Positions 59,441 through 64,000 of a stretch of 64,000 nucleotides of DNA are shown here, piece after piece (position 1 is the first letter of the stretch; every line of letters begins with the position of its first letter). The translations under genes were made by a program, and so were the position numbers. The notes beneath the pieces were generated by a model. That model ran no database searches and was not told the origin of the DNA. It saw only the letters and a list, made by a program, of their open reading frames with translations. Origin of the DNA: Sipunculus nudus (lineage: Eukaryota; Annelida; Sipuncula; Golfingiida; Sipunculidae); contig CM049311.1 of NCBI GenBank assembly GCA_026874595.1, forward strand, positions 72,336,453-72,400,452, in the 5' to 3' direction.

Positions 59441-60078
59441 CAGTGACCTTAAAATTAACCAAAACAGGATAATGGGATGGTGTCTTTATAAAAAAAAGCC
59501 CCAGACACACAGACAGCCTTATTACAATGTTTTTAGTAATTGACTTGAGACTCTGGCTTTGATCTGACATCTGCCTCCTTATCAGGGGCCTTTTATCATT
59601 CCACATTATCCTCACCGACCACAGAACATTTGAATGGTAAATTTACAAAGACTGATCTCTCAGCTTGAATCAGGTGTCCGACAGAATTCTTCTCCTGCAC
59701 TCCCAGTCATGCTGGTACAAACAGAATCTGTTTTAATGTAGCTCCGATTTGTTCAATAACAAATTTTTTTACATGATAAAAAAAAATCAGTATAACCCAA
59801 AGTGTTTTCTCATTCAGATCATATATTTTATCCATATGGTGTTTAATTCCAACAGGTGAAAAAGTCCAAAAATTTGCGGCAGTAAGAAGTTTCATAATTT
59901 TGTACATTTTCTTATGTGGACCTAAATGTGTAGCCGTAAAAGAGGCATGTGCTCTCTTCAAAGTGCTCTCTAGTACCCAGCCTTGGAATGGAGGAGGGTG
60001 CTTGCTGACCATGAACTGCAGCACACACTTCATCAACCTGTGATCAGCCATGCTTTATTACTCTGACCAGTAATACCT

Positions 60079-60115
60079 GTATATATATATATAAATACAT
60101 ATATATATATATATA
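60079..60115. repeat. (AT)n microsatellite
   Basis: Interrupted TA dinucleotide run. Confidence 0.9.
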
Positions 60116-62327
60116 GGATGGAGCAAACAGGGATGAGGTAACATACACCATACAGCATCACTGCCAGAGCTTCATATATATGGTAAGCTTTATCAGCAGC
60201 TAGCTAACAGCTGTCACTACCTACTATCCCCTGTTATTAATGGTTTGTCCTACTTGCCCAGTGCCCTAGACACTACGTCAGTTGACCTGGAAGCTTCACC
60301 ACTGCCCAGCTCACCCAGATACCCTGACCTTGTTCCTGGTAATGCACTGATTGCAGACCTCAGGTCACTTCTCTGTACTTCTGATAAAACAGGATACAAC
60401 ATCTTGTAGATCTAAGGAGCATTCTATAAACCTTCAGTGAGCGGAATATGATTTTTCTGATGACAAAATCAGACCTGGACCATTTTCTTATCTCACTGAC
60501 TATTGATAAACCTAAATCTCTAAAAAGCAGAGTTCACTTAAACTAATTGTAAATTGATAATTCTAACATAAACTTGACAAAAACTCTGTCAAACCAGATA
60601 TGACCTTGCAGGTTTCTCCAGCAGATGAAATAAGAAACTAAATGACTTGCCAAAGAGGGTGGATGATTGTCATATTTGACATATATTACCCCCTACGCTG
60701 GCTGGTGGACAGGTGAAGTCTCTCCCCTTCTCAGACCAAGCAACAGCCTACTTTCACAGGTGGATACAGGATCTTTGAAAGGGGGTCTCATCACCAGGTC
60801 ACAGGTAAACAAGTGTAGACTATATACACAGCTCCCTGATTCAGAGAAATCAGAAAGAAAATAGCACCCGACACAATGGTCAGCACTGCTTTTAAGGATG
60901 AAACATATATTTTCCTATATTCCCAGAATATGTTTGGTCGAAAAAGAATTGGTGCACCCCTTCCATACTCCCCCCTAGATCTGCCCTAACTTTATCACAT
61001 GGGTGTTTATGGGTTAGTCCACTTAAGAGAGCAGGAGGGGTCAATACATGTAAGGGTAAATGGAACACCCTACAACCTACCTACGATTGGCTGAGAAACT
61101 GGGCCTGACCTTAAAGGGATTAATCAGGAGCAATATTATGTCTATTCTTTCACACTATCAGTTCAGTTTTGCTTTATACAAAAGTTTCCCAAGCAAAATC
61201 ATCCCAGCAAGCAGTCTAAGTACCTCGCTTTGGCTGTATAACACCTTGTTATGGCCCTGTGTGTTGGTAAACACAGTCCATGTGTTTATGTTTACCATAA
61301 CAAGGCTGCGTGACCAGAGGTTCTATTTTGATCCACAAAAAGCGGTGTTTCATCCGGCAGGAACACTGTATTTCATTTTTTGGGCCAAGTCAGTCAGGGC
61401 ATCTCCTGATTGACACATGTTGTGTCACGCTATGGTTATGTTTACACCTGTTGTTATCGCACCAGGTCCATTGTGTTTAACACTCGTTGCAAAGGTAAGG
61501 AGTAAGCAAACGGTTTCAAGGCAATATTTTGGCAGGTTCCAATTTATTTTTAAGAGAAGAAGCTATTTTTGGTGTTAATTCAACATGCTTTATATGTGAT
61601 TGGGCCCCTTTAACCAAGTTTCTCACACCTTCACTATTAAAGTTCAATTGGTCTAGGTGACTTTATAAATTTATGAATTTATCAGGAAAACCTCCCATTT
61701 TTAAAGGTATGGTCCTCAAGGAAAAGAACTACTCATTTGACACTTGAACGAACAAAATATTTGAAAATATACAAAAAATTTCTCTCGTTAGGTAAACCGT
61801 TTAATTTATAAAACAAAGCATCAAATTTTATTTCACTACATCCATATGATGGTAGTGAGAGGACACCCAGTGCAGTATCCACATGAAAATCCACCCTGAG
61901 GACTGGCCTCCTATTACTCACACACAGAGACATGATGCCCAGATTTTATTCAGCTTCTGTTTATGCTAGCAGTGTCCCTGCTGTTGCAGAACGTACATGT
62001 TTACACAGCTGTCCCAGACGTCAGAACTGACAATACCAATCTCTTTACCATACAGATTACCACTCCATTTGTAAACCTTGTGATCTGTCCAAACATACTT
62101 TGGTTAGGTTAATATTTTGGTGGAGATGGGGACCGAGATGTGAGAGGAATAACATGCCATTTAGTTTGAAACAAGGTTGCCAAACAATATGGACAGCTAA
62201 AAAATCCTCAGTCATGTATGTTGTCAAGATTTCTTTCAGTCCTTATTCTCTATTGAAAAACACAATTTTCATATTTATAGTGCACTTTGTTTTATTCTGA
62301 AGTCCTGGATCAGACCTAAACCCCATG
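60116..62327. other. Gene-free sequence with a solo MITE terminus
   Basis: An AAAGGTATGGTCCTCAAGG at about 61706-61724 resembles the terminus of the GGTTCTC MITE family (6030 and 32041) without a partner end. Open frames at 61060-61413 (plus) and 59707-60051 (minus) show no recognizable domain. Confidence 0.4.
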
Positions 62328-62421
62328 GTCCCAACTGTGGTTTACTAAGGTGACTTACTTATGCCTCTTAAGTCTCATATACAACTAAAGTCACTTAATT
62401 TGAGAAGACCTAAGTTGGGAC
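62328..62421. mobile_element. Short inverted-repeat element (possible MITE)
   Basis: GTCCCAACT at 62328-62336 and its inverse AGTTGGGAC at 62413-62421 bound a 94-bp palindrome-like stretch with inner AAGGTGACTTA/TAAAGTCACTT inverted blocks. Noncoding. Target duplication not evident. Confidence 0.5.
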
Positions 62422-64000
62422 AAAATACGGAGGTGTTGGCAATGAACATCAGAACTGAAGGTATCAGTTTTCAAACCCCTCTAAACTATAGACAAAATTG
62501 GTGAAAACTTCTACGTCATAATGTACATATCACTTATAGACATTTTTTGATGCCTGACTGACTGTAGGCTAAAGATAAACTAATGACTTCTCTATGCATG
62601 ATTCCCAGATACACAACAATGATAGGCTAAGGACTTCTCTTTTATTCCTAAAAACACAAAATTTGAGACTAATTCATAAATTCATAATATCCATTTTTAA
62701 CAGATTTGGCAATGGCCAGCCCTTCAGGAAGAAACATATATTTTTCCCTTTTTACAGCATGGACTTGTCACCTCTTCTTTGGGCTGACCCTACAGAGAAT
62801 TCCCCTTTGTGCTGCCAGATTTATTTGCATATATATTAAAGCATTAAAAGAGAACACTGAAATGGCTATATAAAAGAAACTGATTGAAAAGCATGAATTT
62901 GACCTGTGCAATTGGGAAATAACAATTTTCACCCAGTAACCATTTAATATCCATCTGTGAATCCCTCTAAATTTACCCCTAACCTGTCCACCATTTGTAA
63001 ACAGATTCTGAAGGATTTTTATTGGCTTCCAGGCCTGGGGTATTCCTGAAAAAGTCTGGAGCACTAACCCAGGCACAGTTAAGATTAAGCGTTGTACATA
63101 AACCATTCTTGTAAATTTCTGTAGAGGTTGCCAAGTCAAGTGAAAAAGGGATCTTCCCAAGCTGCTGGTAAGCAGTTATTTACGCTATAATGGTCAGGAC
63201 AATGCAGATTCCCCGGAGCTTTTTCCATTGTCATAGCAGCTTTTCTTAACAGGCCAATCTACATCCAACAATAAACATTGCCAGGCTTATTCTTAGGAGC
63301 TGTTCAGGTCTTGCTGTACAATATGATTTCTGTAAACCTGGCTTGTGCAGCCTTGCATATGATTCCATTGTGAGCCATTCTTGATTAACAAGTGTAAGGA
63401 CTAGGTCTACTGGTGCTGTGGTGCTGAAAGAATGGCCACATGATAGGCCCAGTATCTATATATCAACAGTGTTGACCCCTAAATGCAGCTTTAAAAGAAC
63501 TGGCTTCAAGGCACCCCAAGTGACAAATGCTTCCACTTGACCTTAACTCTGGCTCAGCTCCACGCTCCACTGAACACAGCCAAGACCAAGCAAAATCAGA
63601 ATCTCTGCTGCTGCACTGATAAGCCCTCAACAAGCACCAGCTTTCTCTCAGCCCTGCAATCACTATTAGTGTTTAGTAAAAATGACTTTGTTCACACTAA
63701 ATTGAAGTGGGATGTTACTGGTGTAAAAAAAAATAATTACACCTAAAATTGCAGTACACCAACTGCTTTCCAATTTACCACCAGAATAACCATTCAATTT
63801 CCAGATGAAAGCTTTTATCTAAAGAGAGACTTCCCCTTTTTAAGTTGTTTTTTTTTCTGTGCCCAATTATCTGATCTGATATTGCTGCTCTGTTTAATTA
63901 AGTTATCTACTCCAAGCATGGATTCATTTTAACGACTTGTGTATGACTGTATATAACTTTGTGAGTGTGATAAGTTCCAACACAAGAAATTATGAATAAC
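62422..64000. other. Gene-free sequence at window end
   Basis: A 130-codon minus frame (63160-62768) and shorter ones show no domain I recognize, and their composition matches the surrounding noncoding DNA. Nothing further supported. Confidence 0.4.

Noticed and set aside
59707-60051. 114-codon minus-strand frame starting MADHRLMKC
   Set aside because: Not recognized, with no flanking splice evidence; it borders an (AT)n run. Kept only as a note.
61060-61413. 117-codon plus-strand frame
   Set aside because: No domain recognized. A frame of this length is plausible by chance in a slightly GC-richer patch.
62768-63160. 130-codon minus-strand frame
   Set aside because: No recognizable domain and no splice-site or codon evidence. 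Base composition is like the surrounding noncoding sequence.
1-64000. tRNA, rRNA or bacterial-type operons
   Set aside because: I looked for tRNA cloverleaf box A/B patterns and rRNA-like GC-rich blocks and saw none that I could support. Gene structure is clearly eukaryotic.

Overview
The window is metazoan nuclear DNA: AT-rich, intron-dominated, with canonical GT-AG splice sites and many dispersed repeats. I think it comes from a mollusc, most likely a bivalve. The basis is the repeat style: tandem units carrying TGACCT half-sites, units that end in GGAC/GACAG microsatellites followed by a GATCACTATAGGGC-like or CAGCTGAGCTAAAA-like tail, and a CXC-domain mobile-element protein of the kind I associate with marine invertebrate genomes. 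The phylum is an inference; no sequence search was run.

The one well-supported host gene is on the minus strand, from 37249 down to 12557. It has ten coding exons that join in frame, with all phases matching, into a 583-residue excitatory amino acid transporter of the SLC1A (EAAT, glutamate/aspartate:Na+ symporter) family. It has the HP1 Ser-rich loop, the TM7 NMDGT motif, the HP2 loop and the TM8 D-x-x-R-T-x-x-N-V-L-G-D signature. The first coding exon starts right after a splice acceptor, so one or more 5' noncoding exons must lie at higher coordinates. They were not identified with confidence; candidates are at about 44.8, 51.7 and 58.95 kb.

Layout: 0.8-4.2 kb holds a decayed mobile-element gene (PIN-like/CXC-domain protein, minus strand) with inverted AAGATGGC-rich flanks. 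5.8-6.4 kb holds a 114-bp tandem duplication fused to a MITE. 12.5-37.3 kb is the EAAT gene. Its introns carry tandem repeats, MITEs, a hAT-like insertion with 8-bp target duplications, and a 40-bp minisatellite. 36.2-44.3 kb holds a partial pogo/Tigger-like end and two TA-flanked terminal-inverted-repeat elements. 46.5-47.7 kb is a two-unit repeat ending in a GGAC microsatellite. 48-64 kb shows no certain gene.

The most unusual structure is the minisatellite at 35210-35857. Its unit is a copy of the 3' end of EAAT coding exon 2 plus its splice donor. Sixteen intronic copies lie directly downstream of the real donor, and fifteen keep an intact CAG|GT. The intron therefore starts with a ladder of near-identical decoy 5' splice sites. 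A second notable pattern is the repeat-borne nuclear-receptor half-sites: AGGTCAnnnTGACCT inverted repeats in intron 2 and DR1-type direct repeats in intron 4.
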